Shown: one piece after another, positions 1-7,035 of the stretch
Position numbering within the stretch: position 1 is the first letter of the stretch
Layout of the letters: each line of letters begins with the position of its first letter
Origin: JAUXFS01 sp050329575
Lineage (GTDB): Bacteria > Pseudomonadota > Alphaproteobacteria > Rhodospirillales > Defluviicoccaceae
Assembly (NCBI GenBank): GCA_050329575.1
Contig: JBHJOP010000013.1
Location: forward strand, 1 to 17,310
Direction of reading: 5' to 3'
DNA length: 17,310 bases
The notes under the pieces: generated by a model
Databases searched by the model: none
What the model was told of the DNA's origin: nothing
What the model saw: the letters and a program-made list of their open reading frames with translations, nothing else
Translations under genes and position numbers: made by a program

Positions 1-442
1 CCGCCGCGGCGGCGCGGTCGACGACCAGCACCTTTTGGCCGTGGTGCCGCGCCAGGGCGATCAGCGCCGGGGGCGTCGCGTGCCGGGCGAGGTCGATCGG
101 GTCGACGAGCACGCCGTCGATGCTCCGCAGGTAGCGCATCGCCGGCGCCGTCTCCGGCGGTTCACCGTCTCCGGCCTTGCTGAGCAGCTCGAGGCCGCCG
201 GCGGCGACGACGACGAACCCGGGGCGGTGCGCGCGGGCGACGGTCGCCAGTCGCTCCACCAGGCGACGCATCTCCTCGCGGTAGTCGAGGGAGAGGGTCT
301 CGGGTGGCACGGCGCCATCGTCGAGGCGGCCGTCGGCTCCTGCCCCGAAGGGGATGAGCGTCCGGATCAGCAGCGCCAGCGCCAGCGCCAGCACCGCGAG
401 CGAGCGCCGGGGCTGCGCGTTGGCCGTGGGTCGGGCGTCCAT
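1..442 (-). CDS. Putative secreted COG2342/GH114-like protein, 3' end cut by the window edge
   Basis: An open minus-strand frame starts at the ATG at 442 and has no stop before the edge, so about 147 N-terminal residues are visible. Residues 14-33 form a hydrophobic, leucine/alanine-rich segment after an arginine pair, consistent with a signal peptide or anchor. The mature part reads like the first strands of the TM1410-type/GH114 (COG2342) TIM barrel: REEMRRLVERL, then PGFVVVAAGGLELLSK, YLRSIDGVLVD and GQKVLVVDRA. These fit the family pattern in which a buried Asp lies on strand ends after 'IDG', but the match is from memory. The family is annotated as predicted endo alpha-1,4-polygalactosaminidase; the substrate here is unknown. 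It lies 61 bases after the oxidase gene upstream and may be co-transcribed. No good Shine-Dalgarno sequence precedes the ATG, so an internal start is possible. The coding frame is well supported; the family is less certain. Confidence 0.5.
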   Translation of the reverse strand, partial: MDARPTANAQPRRSLAVLALALALLIRTLIPFGAGADGRLDDGAVPPETLSLDYREEMRRLVERLATVARAHRPGFVVVAAGGLELLSKAGDGEPPETAPAMRYLRSIDGVLVDPIDLARHATPPALIALARHHGQKVLVVDRAAAA

Positions 443-503
443 GTCGGGAGGGAGGGTAGGGGGCGCGGATTGACAAGCGCTTAACGTCACGGTGCCGGCG
501 GCA

Positions 504-1613
504 TCACCGGCCGCCGAGACGGTCGAGGACGGCCTCCGCGATGGCGAGCGAGGCGGTGAGGCCGGGCGACTCGATGCCGAAGAGATTGACCAGGCCGTCG
601 ACGCCGTGTTGCTCCCGCCCCTGGATGACGAAGTCGGCGGCCGGGTCGCCTGGGGCCTGGATCTTCGGGCGGATGCCGGCATAGCCCGGCTGCAGGCTGT
701 CGTCGGGCAGGCCCGGCCAGTAGGCGCGGATCGCGGTGCGGAAGGCGGCGGCGCGGCCGGGATCGACCCGGTAGTCGAGCGTATCGACCCATTCGACGTC
801 GGGTCCGAACTTGCCCTCGCCGGCGAGATCGCGGGTGTAGTGGATCCCGAGGCTGGCGGGGCCCGGCACCGGATAGATCAGTCGTCCGAACGGGGCGCGA
901 CCCGACAGCCGGAAGTAGCTGCCCTTGGCGTAGTGGAGCGGTGGGATGGTCGCCGGCGGCACGCCGCGGAGGCCGCGGGCCAGGTCCTGGGCGCCGAGCC
1001 CGGCGCAGTTGACGACGACCCGGCAGGCGAGGGCGACCGGGTCGCGGCCGCCGACCTCGAGGACGATCCCGTCCGCGCCGCAGCGGCCGCCGGTCACCGG
1101 GCTCAGGAACGAGATCGCCGCGCCGTGGTCCTCTGCCTCGCCCCGCAGGCTCAGCATGTAGCCGTGGCTGTCGAGGATGCCGGTCGACGGCGAGGCGAGG
1201 GCGGCGACGCAGTCGAGCGCCGGTTCCAGCGCCCGGGCCTCGCCGCCGCTCAGCCGGCGGACGTCGTCGACGCCGTTGGCGCGCGCCCGGGTCTCGAGGG
1301 CGGCGAGGGCGGCGAGTTCGGTCTCCCGGGTGGCGACCACCAGCTTGCCGCAGCGTCGGTGATCGACGCCGTGCGCGCCGAGATAGCGGTACAGAAGGTC
1401 GCGGCCGCGGCGGCACAGCCGCGCTTTCAGGCTGCCGGGGGGATAGTAGAGGCCGGCGTGGATCACCTCCGAGTTTCGCGAGCTGGTGGCGGTGCCGATC
1501 GCGTCGGCGGCCTCGATTACCACCACCTCGCGGCCGGCCGCGGCGAGCGCGCGGGCGACCGCCAGGCCGACGACGCCGGCCCCGACCACCGCGCATTCGA
1601 GGCGTTCCGCCAT
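504..1613 (-). CDS. lhgO: FAD-dependent oxidoreductase, L-2-hydroxyglutarate oxidase/dehydrogenase-like
   Basis: The 369-residue protein belongs to the DAAO-type FAD oxidoreductases. The N-terminus carries the dinucleotide-binding fingerprint GAGVVG (residues 11-16) ending in an acidic residue near 34 (VVVIEA). It is followed by RNSEVIHAGLYYPPGSLKA, the segment typical of the L-2-hydroxyglutarate dehydrogenase/YgaF group, and near the C-terminus by GYAGIRPKI and NLFGIESPGLTASLAIAE, the FAD-contacting end of the fold. The expected reaction is FAD-dependent oxidation of L-2-hydroxyglutarate to 2-oxoglutarate, feeding electrons to the respiratory chain; a related 2-hydroxy or amino acid substrate cannot be excluded. 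The ATG at 1613 gives the canonical start directly before the Rossmann motif; the frame is open to 1844 but the upstream part is arginine-rich and not family-like. It is divergent from the GltI-like binding protein. A glutamate-family connection between the two is only an inference. Confidence 0.78.
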   Translation of the reverse strand: MAERLECAVVGAGVVGLAVARALAAAGREVVVIEAADAIGTATSSRNSEVIHAGLYYPPGSLKARLCRRGRDLLYRYLGAHGVDHRRCGKLVVATRETELAALAALETRARANGVDDVRRLSGGEARALEPALDCVAALASPSTGILDSHGYMLSLRGEAEDHGAAISFLSPVTGGRCGADGIVLEVGGRDPVALACRVVVNCAGLGAQDLARGLRGVPPATIPPLHYAKGSYFRLSGRAPFGRLIYPVPGPASLGIHYTRDLAGEGKFGPDVEWVDTLDYRVDPGRAAAFRTAIRAYWPGLPDDSLQPGYAGIRPKIQAPGDPAADFVIQGREQHGVDGLVNLFGIESPGLTASLAIAEAVLDRLGGR

Positions 1614-1652
1614 GATCGCGACTATCCGCACCGCGGCGCGGCCGGTCAAGCG

Positions 1653-1666
1653 CCGGCGATCGCCGG
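1653..1666. repeat. Palindrome CCGGCGATCGCCGG, copy 1
   Basis: Perfect 14-bp palindrome centred on GCGATCGC, 40 bases upstream of the oxidase start. An identical copy lies at 1964-1977 in the same gap. The core octamer is identical to the cyanobacterial HIP1 sequence, though no relationship is implied. Confidence 0.85.
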
Positions 1667-1688
1667 GGCGGCTCCCCGCGACGAAAGA

Positions 1689-1722
1689 GGCCCCGTTTCC
1701 GGGAGGTCGCGGAAACGGGGCC
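1689..1722. promoter_or_regulatory. Strong 12-bp hairpin in the oxidase 5' region
   Basis: The arms GGCCCCGTTTCC (1689-1700) and GGAAACGGGGCC (1711-1722) are perfectly complementary around a 10-base loop. On the minus strand the structure would form about 76-109 bases upstream of the oxidase start and is followed by TCTTTCGT, a weak T-rich tail. It could be an attenuator-like leader element, a terminator for upstream or antisense transcription, or a protein-binding site. There is no proper U-tract on the plus strand and no gene there that needs termination. Confidence 0.6.
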
Positions 1723-1963
1723 GGAGACGACTGGCGGCGTCTCGGCGGGCCGCCAAGTGCTGCCGCCGGCGAGGAGGGAGACCGGCGGCGGGGGGAACCT
1801 CGATCACGGGCGATCGCGCCTGTCAGGCCCGAAACCCGCCGCAAGAATGCCGGATCCGAGGTTACACGCCGTTTACGGCGGCATTACGCTTCGTTCATGC
1901 CTCGCCGCGCCGCCACGATGGACAGGGCGACGGGAATGGTGTAGGTCGCCCGAGGTTGCCCGG

Positions 1964-1977
1964 CCGGCGATCGCCGG
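1964..1977. repeat. Palindrome CCGGCGATCGCCGG, copy 2
   Basis: Second perfect copy of the 14-bp palindrome found at 1653-1666, about 46 bases upstream of the start codon of the GltI-like gene. Its position makes an operator role for the divergent pair conceivable, but the same octamer also recurs elsewhere in the window, so a genome-wide motif is equally possible. Confidence 0.85.
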
Positions 1978-2022
1978 CGCCGTCGAGGTCGCAACCACCC
2001 ATCCACCATCGCGGAGGTCATC

Positions 2023-2880
2023 ATGAACAAAGTGCTGCTCGCGGTTCTCGCGACGCTCGTCACCATCGGCCCGGCGCCGGCGGCGGAGTTCACCGGAACC
2101 CTCAAGGCGATCAAGGATCGCGGCGCCATCGTCGTCGGCCACCGCGAGGAATCGCGGCCGTTCTCGTTCGTCGACGGCGGCGCGCCGGCCGGCTATTCGA
2201 TCGATCTCTGCAACCGGGTGGTGCAGTCGGTCAAGCAGACGCTCGGCCTCGCCGATCTCGAGGTGCAGTACGTGCCGCTGACGGCCCCGGAGCGGATGAC
2301 GGCGGTCGGCGGCGGCAAGGTCGACCTCGAGTGCGGCAACAGCACCATCACGCTGGCGCGGATGCGCGAGGTCGACTTCAGCAACATGATCTTCATCACC
2401 GGCGCCAGCCTGCTGATCAAGGCCGACTCGGGGATCAACGGCGTCGGCGACCTCGGCGGCAAGGCGGTCGGCGTCGCCGCCGGCACCACCACCGAGGGGG
2501 CCCTGCAGGCGAAGCTGAAACAGGCCCTGGTCGACGCCAAGGTGGTCACCGTCAAGGACCACGACGAGGGGCTGGCCAAGCTGGAGAGCGGCGCCATCGA
2601 CGCCTACGCCGGCGACCAGATCGTGCTGATCGGATTGGGGCGCAACGCCACCGACCCCGGCAAGCTGATGCTCGCGCCCGAGTTGTTCACCTACGAGCCC
2701 TACGGCCTGATGGTGCGCCGCAACGACGCCGACTTCCGGCTGGTCGTCAACGCCACCCTGGCCCAGCTCTACCGCTCCGGCGAGATCGGCCAGATCTACA
2801 ACAAGTGGTTCGGCGACTGGGGCGGCCGGCCGGCGCGGCTGCTGCTCGCCATGTTCGCCCTCAACGCGCTGCCCGAGTAG
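2023..2880 (+). CDS. Glutamate/aspartate-type ABC transporter substrate-binding protein (GltI-like)
   Basis: The 285-residue protein starts with a classic signal peptide (MNKVLLAVLATLVTIGPAPAA, likely cut before EF). It then follows the family 3 extracellular solute-binding fold. Family landmarks include AIVVGHREESRPFSF, GYSIDLCNRVVQSVK, RMTAVGGGKVDLECGNSTIT, VGVAAGTTTEGAL and KDHDEGLAKLESGAID. The same landmarks occur in Escherichia coli GltI, so an acidic amino acid is the likely ligand. It would act in the periplasm and deliver ligand to an ABC permease, but no permease or ATPase gene is next to it, making it an orphan here. The ATG at 2023 is fixed by GGAGGT at 2013-2018, four bases upstream. 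The reading frame ends at TAG 2878-2880 inside a three-copy 13-base tandem repeat that places a TAG in each of the three frames. Confidence 0.9.
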   Translation: MNKVLLAVLATLVTIGPAPAAEFTGTLKAIKDRGAIVVGHREESRPFSFVDGGAPAGYSIDLCNRVVQSVKQTLGLADLEVQYVPLTAPERMTAVGGGKVDLECGNSTITLARMREVDFSNMIFITGASLLIKADSGINGVGDLGGKAVGVAAGTTTEGALQAKLKQALVDAKVVTVKDHDEGLAKLESGAIDAYAGDQIVLIGLGRNATDPGKLMLAPELFTYEPYGLMVRRNDADFRLVVNATLAQLYRSGEIGQIYNKWFGDWGGRPARLLLAMFALNALPE

Positions 2881-2909
2881 CCTGCCCGACTAGCCTGCCC
2901 GAGTAGCCG
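2871..2909 (+). repeat. Three-copy 13-bp tandem repeat spanning the stop codon
   Basis: The unit GCCCGAGTAGCCT is present at 2871-2883, 2884-2896 (one G to C change) and 2897-2909 (last base G). Each copy has a TAG (2878, 2891, 2904), and because 13 is not a multiple of three, the TAGs fall in three different frames. The first is the real stop of the GltI-like gene. Confidence 0.95.
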
Positions 2910-2917
2910 CCGACCGG

Positions 2918-2939
2918 GGCCGCCGTCCCGGCGGCGGCC
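2918..2939. terminator. Hairpin between convergent genes
   Basis: GGCCGCCG (2918-2925) and CGGCGGCC (2932-2939) form an 8-bp GC stem with the loop TCCCGG, midway between the stops of the GltI-like gene (2880) and ilvD (2967). No T-tract follows on either strand, so it is at best a weak or factor-assisted bidirectional terminator. A GCGATCGC octamer follows at 2950-2957. Confidence 0.45.
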
Positions 2940-2966
2940 GCGGCCGTCCGCGATCGCCGCCGGCGC

Positions 2967-4709
2967 TCAGATGTCGGCGTAGACGTGGGTCTCGGCGGCC
3001 GCCCCCGGATGGGTGACGGCGCCGTCGCAGGCGGCGCCGACCAGTTGCGCGTACCGCCACAGCGCGCCCGACTGGAAGTCGTGGGCGCGCGGCCGCCACG
3101 CCTGCCGCCGCGCGTCCAACTCGGCCGCCGTGACCTCGACGTCGATGGTGCCGGCCTCGGCGTCGAGGACGATCACGTCGCCGTCGCGGAGCAGCCCGAT
3201 CGGGCCGCCGACCGCCGCCTCCGGCCCGACGTGGCCGACGCAGAAGCCCCGCGTCGCGCCCGAGAAGCGGCCGTCGGTGATCAGCGCCACCCGGTCGCTG
3301 AGCCCTTGGCCGTAGAGGGCGGCGGTGGTCGACAGCATCTCGCGCATCCCCGGTCCGCCGCGCGGCCCCTCGTAGCGGATCACCAGCACGTCGCCGGGCC
3401 GGTAGTCGCGGCGTTCGACGGCAGCGAAGCAGTCCTCCTCGCTGTCGAAGCAGCGGGCGGGTCCGCGGAACCGGAGGTTGGTCAGGCCGGCGATCTTGAC
3501 GATCGCCCCCTGCGGCGCCAGCGAGCCTTTGAGGCCGACGACGCCGCCGGTCGGCGACAGCGGCGCGGCGGTCGGCCGGATCACGTCCTGGTCGGTCGGG
3601 AACACCACCTGTTCGAGGTTCTCGGCCAGCGTCCGGCCGGTCACCGTCAGGCAGTCGCCGTGCAGGAAGCCGCCGTCCAGCAACGCCTTCAGGAGCGTCG
3701 GCACGCCGCCGACCTCGTACATGTCCTTGGCGACGTAGCGGCCGGCCGGCTTGAGATCGGCGATGTAGGGGGTGCGGCGGAAGATCGCGCAGACGTCGTC
3801 GAGCCCGAAGCGGATGCCGGCCTCGTGGGCGATGGCGGGGAGGTGCAGCCCGGCGTTGGTCGACCCCCCGGAGGCGGCGACGACGGTGGCGGCGTTCTCC
3901 AGCGCCTCGCGGGTGACGATGTCGCGCGGCCGGAGGCGGCGGGCGAGCAGGTCCATCACCGCCCGCCCGGAGGCCTCGCAGAGGATGTCGCGGGACTCGT
4001 AGGGCGCCGGGGCGCCGGACGAGCCGGGCAGCGCGAGGCCGATCGCTTCGGCGACGCAGGCCATGGTGTTGGCGGTGAACTGCCCGCCGCAGGATCCGGC
4101 CGACGGGCAGGCGACGCATTCCATGGCGTGCAGTTCGGCGTCGGTGAGCGCCCCGGCGGAGTGCCGGCCGACCGCCTCGAACATGTCCTGGACGGTGATG
4201 TCGCGGCCGCGGTAGCGCCCGGGCAGGATCGAGCCGCCGTAGATGAACACCGACGGGACGTTGAGCCGCACCATCGCCATCATCATCCCCGGCAGCGACT
4301 TGTCGCAGCCGGCCAGCCCGACCAGGGCGTCGTAGCAGTGGCCGCGCATGGTGAGCTCGACCGAATCGGCGATCACCTCGCGCGAGACCAGCGACGACTT
4401 CATCCCGGCATGGCCCATGGCGATGCCGTCGGTGACGGTGATGGTGACGAACTCGCGCGGCGTGCCGCCGGCCGCCTTGACGCCGTGCTTGACCACCTGC
4501 GCCTGGCGCGACAGCGCGATGTTGCAGGGCGCCGCCTCGTTCCAGCAGGTGGCGACGCCGACGAATGGCTGGGCGATCTCCGCCTCGCCGAGGCCCATGG
4601 CATAGTAGTAGGAGCGGTGCGGCGCGCGTTCGGGGCCGACGGTGACGTGGCGGCTGGGCAGCCGCGACTTGTCGAACGCGGGACGCGGCGGGCGGGACTC
4701 GTCGGGCAT
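2967..4709 (-). CDS. ilvD: Dihydroxy-acid dehydratase
   Basis: The 580-residue enzyme converts 2,3-dihydroxy-isovalerate or 2,3-dihydroxy-3-methylvalerate to the 2-oxo acids in valine, isoleucine and leucine synthesis, in the cytoplasm. The three cysteines expected to bind the iron-sulfur cluster are in place: ATCWNE (Cys55), AGCDKSLPG (Cys135, with the Asp-Lys Mg2+-binding pair directly after) and CPSAGSCGGQFTANTM (Cys207). The C-terminal part has DGRFSG(A)TRGFCVGHVGPEA, the family's second conserved domain. Length and motifs fit IlvD rather than 6-phosphogluconate dehydratase, although other IlvD/Edd-family sugar-acid dehydratases look similar. The start ATG at 4709 has GAGAGG upstream at -13 to -8 on the minus strand; the frame is open to 4856 but the upstream part is not family-like. 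A CRP-like palindrome lies 133-148 bases upstream. No other ilv gene is in view. Confidence 0.93.
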   Translation of the reverse strand: MPDESRPPRPAFDKSRLPSRHVTVGPERAPHRSYYYAMGLGEAEIAQPFVGVATCWNEAAPCNIALSRQAQVVKHGVKAAGGTPREFVTITVTDGIAMGHAGMKSSLVSREVIADSVELTMRGHCYDALVGLAGCDKSLPGMMMAMVRLNVPSVFIYGGSILPGRYRGRDITVQDMFEAVGRHSAGALTDAELHAMECVACPSAGSCGGQFTANTMACVAEAIGLALPGSSGAPAPYESRDILCEASGRAVMDLLARRLRPRDIVTREALENAATVVAASGGSTNAGLHLPAIAHEAGIRFGLDDVCAIFRRTPYIADLKPAGRYVAKDMYEVGGVPTLLKALLDGGFLHGDCLTVTGRTLAENLEQVVFPTDQDVIRPTAAPLSPTGGVVGLKGSLAPQGAIVKIAGLTNLRFRGPARCFDSEEDCFAAVERRDYRPGDVLVIRYEGPRGGPGMREMLSTTAALYGQGLSDRVALITDGRFSGATRGFCVGHVGPEAAVGGPIGLLRDGDVIVLDAEAGTIDVEVTAAELDARRQAWRPRAHDFQSGALWRYAQLVGAACDGAVTHPGAAAETHVYADI

Positions 4710-4841
4710 GGCGGGGCCTCTCGGTTGCGGCGTTGGCGCATCGGCCAAGGACGGCGAGAATAGTGGAGGCGGCGCGGCCTGCCTAGCGCCGACGTGGCGG
4801 GCGCCGGACGCGGGCGCCGGTCGTCCGGGGCGATCGGCTTG

Positions 4842-4857
4842 TGTGACGGCGGTCACT
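4842..4857. promoter_or_regulatory. CRP-like binding site upstream of ilvD
   Basis: TGTGA-CGGCGG-TCACT matches the CRP-family consensus TGTGA-N6-TCACA at nine of ten positions and contains the perfect inner repeat GTGAC/GTCAC. It is 133-148 bases upstream of the ilvD start. This matches the consensus learned in enterobacteria; the cognate regulator in this organism is unknown. Confidence 0.4.
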
Positions 4858-4933
4858 GTGCGGGCGCGGCGGCGGGACTATAACGGCGGCGTCAGGGGCT
4901 TCCCCCCCACTCCTGACAAATCCCTAGCGGGAT

Positions 4934-4958
4934 GGCCGGGCCGCAAAAAGGCCCGGCC
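4934..4958 (-). terminator. Probable terminator of the cardiolipin synthase gene
   Basis: GGCCGGGCC (4934-4942) and GGCCCGGCC (4950-4958) form a 9-bp perfect GC stem with a 7-base loop that reads TTTTTGC on the minus strand. It lies 54 bases beyond the cls stop codon. The T-run is in the loop rather than after the stem; the following minus-strand bases are only moderately T-containing (ATCCCGCTAGGGATTTG). Confidence 0.5.
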
Positions 4959-4976
4959 GATCCGGCGCCACCCGGC

Positions 4977-5024
4977 GCATCGCAGGTCCGTTGCATCACA
5001 CGTCCGGCGCATCACAGGTAGGGC
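4977..5024 (-). repeat. Three imperfect 16-bp tandem repeats spanning the cls stop
   Basis: Plus-strand units GCATCGCAGGTCCGTT (4977-4992), GCATCACACGTCCGGC (4993-5008) and GCATCACAGGTAGGGC (5009-5024) agree at 11 to 13 of 16 positions. The third unit contains the cls stop (TCA on the plus strand, 5012-5014) and the second has another TGA on the minus strand shifted by one frame. It parallels the repeats at the ends of the GltI-like gene and moeA. Confidence 0.7.
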
Positions 5025-6463
5025 GAGACCAGCCACGCGGTGCCGTCGCGAAGCTTCGCCCACAGGCTGCGGCCGTGGATCTCCGCCAGCGTCACCGGTC
5101 GGCTCGCGGCCTGCTTGGCGTCGATCAGGCGATCGAGAACGGCGGTCAGGCCGCGGTCGTAGACCTCGACGTTGAACTCGAAATTGAGCCGCAGACTGCG
5201 CGGATCCCAGTTCGTCGATCCGATCAGCGACCACGCGCCGTCGACGGTCATCAGTTTCGAGTGGTCGAACGGCGGCGGCGTCGCCCACACCCGGCAGCCG
5301 TGTTCGAGCAGCTGCCAGAGCTGCGGCCGCGACGCCCACTGGACCAGCCGCAGGTTGTTGCGCTCCGGCATCAGGACGTCGACGCGCACGCCGCGCATCG
5401 CCGCCATGATCAGCGCGGTGATCAGCATCTGGTCGGGCAGGAAATAGGGGGTGACGATGCGGACCCGCCGCTTCGCCTGGCCGAGCGCGCCGAGGATCGC
5501 CCACAGGATGCGTTCGAAGTCCTCGTCGGGGCCGGCGGTGATGCCACGGGCGATCGCGCCGCCCGCCGGCGCCAGCTCCGGGAACCAGCCGCCGCCGGTC
5601 AGCGTTTCCTTGGTGCAGAACGCCCAGTCCTCGACGAAGGTGTCGGTGAGGTGGGCGACCACCGGGCCCTCCAGCCGGAAGTGGATGTCCTGATCGGCGA
5701 GGCCGTTGCGCGGGCCGACGAGGTAGCGGCCGCGGATGTTCATGCCGCCGGTGAAGCCGACCCGGCCGTCGACGACCAGGATCTTGCGATGGTTGCGGAG
5801 GTTGGCGTAGTGCATGTAGAGGGGCACGAAGGTCGGCAGGAACTCGGCGATCGGCACGCCGCGTCGACGCAGCTTGGCGGTCATGGACGGATAGCTGTAG
5901 CGGGCGCCGACTCCGTCGATGAGCACCCGGACCGCGAGACCGCGCGCGACGGCGCGCTCGAGGGCGGCGGCGAACAGGTGGCCGGCGCGGTCGTTGTCGA
6001 ACAGGTAGGTCGCCATGCCGACGCTGTGCTGGGCCCCGTCGATGACCGCGATCATCTCCTGGAACGCCGCCTCGCCGTCCCCCAGCGGGGTGATCGCGTT
6101 GCTGGTGGTCAGCGGCAGGGTCGCCATCGCGTCCACGAGGCGGCCGATGGTGGCGAGATGGCGGTCCTCGCCGGCGAGAGCACCCTCGAAATCGCGGCAG
6201 ATCGACCACGCCTCTCCGCCGGGCAGGTGCAGGTTCGGGCGCTGCAGCTTGAGTTCGCTGGCGCGGCGCTGGATGCGGTTGACGCCGAACACGGCGTAGA
6301 GCACCGCGCCCAGGAACGGCACCAGCCAGATCAGGCCGACCCAGCCGATGGCGGCCCGCACGTCGCGCTTCTGCAGCACCGCATGGGCGGAGGTGACGAC
6401 GGAGACGGCCACCGCCGTACCGGTGACGACGACCGGCCAGTAGTCGGCGAACAGTGCAGGCAT
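5012..6463 (-). CDS. cls: Cardiolipin synthase (phospholipase D superfamily)
   Basis: The 483-residue membrane enzyme is expected to condense two phosphatidylglycerols to cardiolipin and glycerol. Two N-terminal membrane segments (about residues 10-30 and 37-60) form the usual PLD-nuclease N-terminal hairpin. Two HKD catalytic motifs follow: HRKILVVD with His225, Lys227 and Asp232, and HSKLMTVD with His401, Lys403 and Asp408. GFTGGMN and IGSTNWDPRS, which normally follow the motifs, are both present. Length matches the bacterial ClsA type. The ATG at 6463 has AGGA just upstream on the minus strand. The gene is divergent from the complex I accessory gene, and a terminator-like hairpin lies after its end. 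The C-terminal residues VSPYL end in TGA within a triplicated 16-base unit. Confidence 0.93.
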   Translation of the reverse strand: MPALFADYWPVVVTGTAVAVSVVTSAHAVLQKRDVRAAIGWVGLIWLVPFLGAVLYAVFGVNRIQRRASELKLQRPNLHLPGGEAWSICRDFEGALAGEDRHLATIGRLVDAMATLPLTTSNAITPLGDGEAAFQEMIAVIDGAQHSVGMATYLFDNDRAGHLFAAALERAVARGLAVRVLIDGVGARYSYPSMTAKLRRRGVPIAEFLPTFVPLYMHYANLRNHRKILVVDGRVGFTGGMNIRGRYLVGPRNGLADQDIHFRLEGPVVAHLTDTFVEDWAFCTKETLTGGGWFPELAPAGGAIARGITAGPDEDFERILWAILGALGQAKRRVRIVTPYFLPDQMLITALIMAAMRGVRVDVLMPERNNLRLVQWASRPQLWQLLEHGCRVWATPPPFDHSKLMTVDGAWSLIGSTNWDPRSLRLNFEFNVEVYDRGLTAVLDRLIDAKQAASRPVTLAEIHGRSLWAKLRDGTAWLVSPYL

Positions 6464-6722
6464 CGTCCTCGCGCTCCGGCGGGGTCGCCCTCCTCCGCAG
6501 GGTCAAGGCTGCGTTCCCCGCCACCGGTCCGCACCGGCCGCCTCCGAGGGATCCCGGCAGGGCCTCCCGCTTCGACAGCTGGTTTAGTGTCGCCCGGAGG
6601 TGCTGGCAAGCGGTCGGTGCCGGCGCCGTCGCCGCCGCTTCCAACGGCAGCGAAATGCCGTTATGGTTGCTGCGCCGACCGGCGGACGGCGGACGGCGAG
6701 CGAGAGAGGGAAAAAGCGTGCC

Positions 6723-7019
6723 GTGACCATCGTCACCATCTACCAGCCCAGCAAGACGGCGATGCAATCGGGGAGGGGCAAGACGAACGAATGGATTCTC
6801 GAATTCGAGCCGGGGGCGCCGAAACTCGCCGATCCGCTGATGGGGTGGATCGGCTCGTCCGACACCCGCTCCCAGGTGCGGCTGCGGTTCGGGGACCGGG
6901 AGGCGGCGGTGCGCTTCGCGGAACGGAACGGCCTCGCGTTCCGGGTCGTCGAGCCGAAGGCCCGGTGCGTGCGGCCGAAGAGCTACGCCGACAATTTCCG
7001 GGGTGCGCCGCCGGAATGA
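6723..7019 (+). CDS. NADH dehydrogenase (complex I) accessory subunit, NDUFS4-like
   Basis: The 98-residue protein matches the bacterial counterpart of mitochondrial complex I subunit NDUFS4 (ETC_C1_NDUFA4-type family). The sequence runs IYQPSKTAMQSGRGKT, WILEFEPGAPKLADPLMGWIGSSDT, QVRLRF, EAAVRFAERNGL and ends with PKSYADNFRG, which is nearly the textbook signature. In alphaproteobacteria this subunit binds the peripheral arm of complex I, and its gene is usually away from the nuo operon, as here. I chose the GTG at 6723 because the family starts just before the xVxIYQP strand; the alternative GTG at 6718 is out of frame and closes at once. AGAGAGGG (6703-6710) is the likely ribosome binding site, with rather long spacing of about 12 bases. 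tRNA-Arg follows 16 bases after the stop, so read-through transcription into the tRNA is plausible. Confidence 0.88.
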   Translation: MTIVTIYQPSKTAMQSGRGKTNEWILEFEPGAPKLADPLMGWIGSSDTRSQVRLRFGDREAAVRFAERNGLAFRVVEPKARCVRPKSYADNFRGAPPE

Positions 7020-7035
7020 GCTCGGCGGTGGCGAA

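Larger units (their letters stand above)
1614..2022. other. Gene-free divergent intergenic region with palindromes
   Basis: This 409-base gap separates the divergent oxidase and binding-protein genes. It contains a 12-bp perfect inverted repeat (1689-1722), two copies of the 14-bp palindrome CCGGCGATCGCCGG (1653-1666 and 1964-1977), a third GCGATCGC octamer (1810-1817) and a small CGCCG-ttta-CGGCG hairpin near 1868-1881. I could not identify a convincing -35/-10 pair for either gene. The only clear expression signal is the GGAGGT at 2013-2018 before the plus-strand gene. Confidence 0.7.
4710..5011. other. Intergenic region between cls and ilvD
   Basis: These 302 bases lie between two minus-strand genes. 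They contain most of the 16-bp repeat at the end of cls (4977-5024), a terminator-like hairpin (4934-4958) and a CRP-like palindrome (4842-4857). There is also a pyrimidine-rich run near 4900-4912. TATAGT (minus, 4882-4877) could be a -10 element, but I see no -35 at the proper spacing, so the ilvD promoter remains unplaced. Confidence 0.6.

Noticed and set aside
492..2906. 804-residue plus-strand open frame across the oxidase region and into the GltI-like gene
   Set aside because: It lies antisense to a clear FAD oxidoreductase and then in another frame of a clear binding protein; the translation is low-complexity arginine/alanine/glycine without motifs. GC-rich DNA gives such open frames.
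4842..4886. Plus-strand promoter TTGTGT ... TATAAC
   Set aside because: The spacing is far too long (nearly 40 bases) and no plus-strand gene follows.
6639..6667. Promoter TTCCAA-N17-TATGGT before the NDUFS4-like gene
   Set aside because: The spacing is right but the -35 matches only three of six positions; too weak to annotate.
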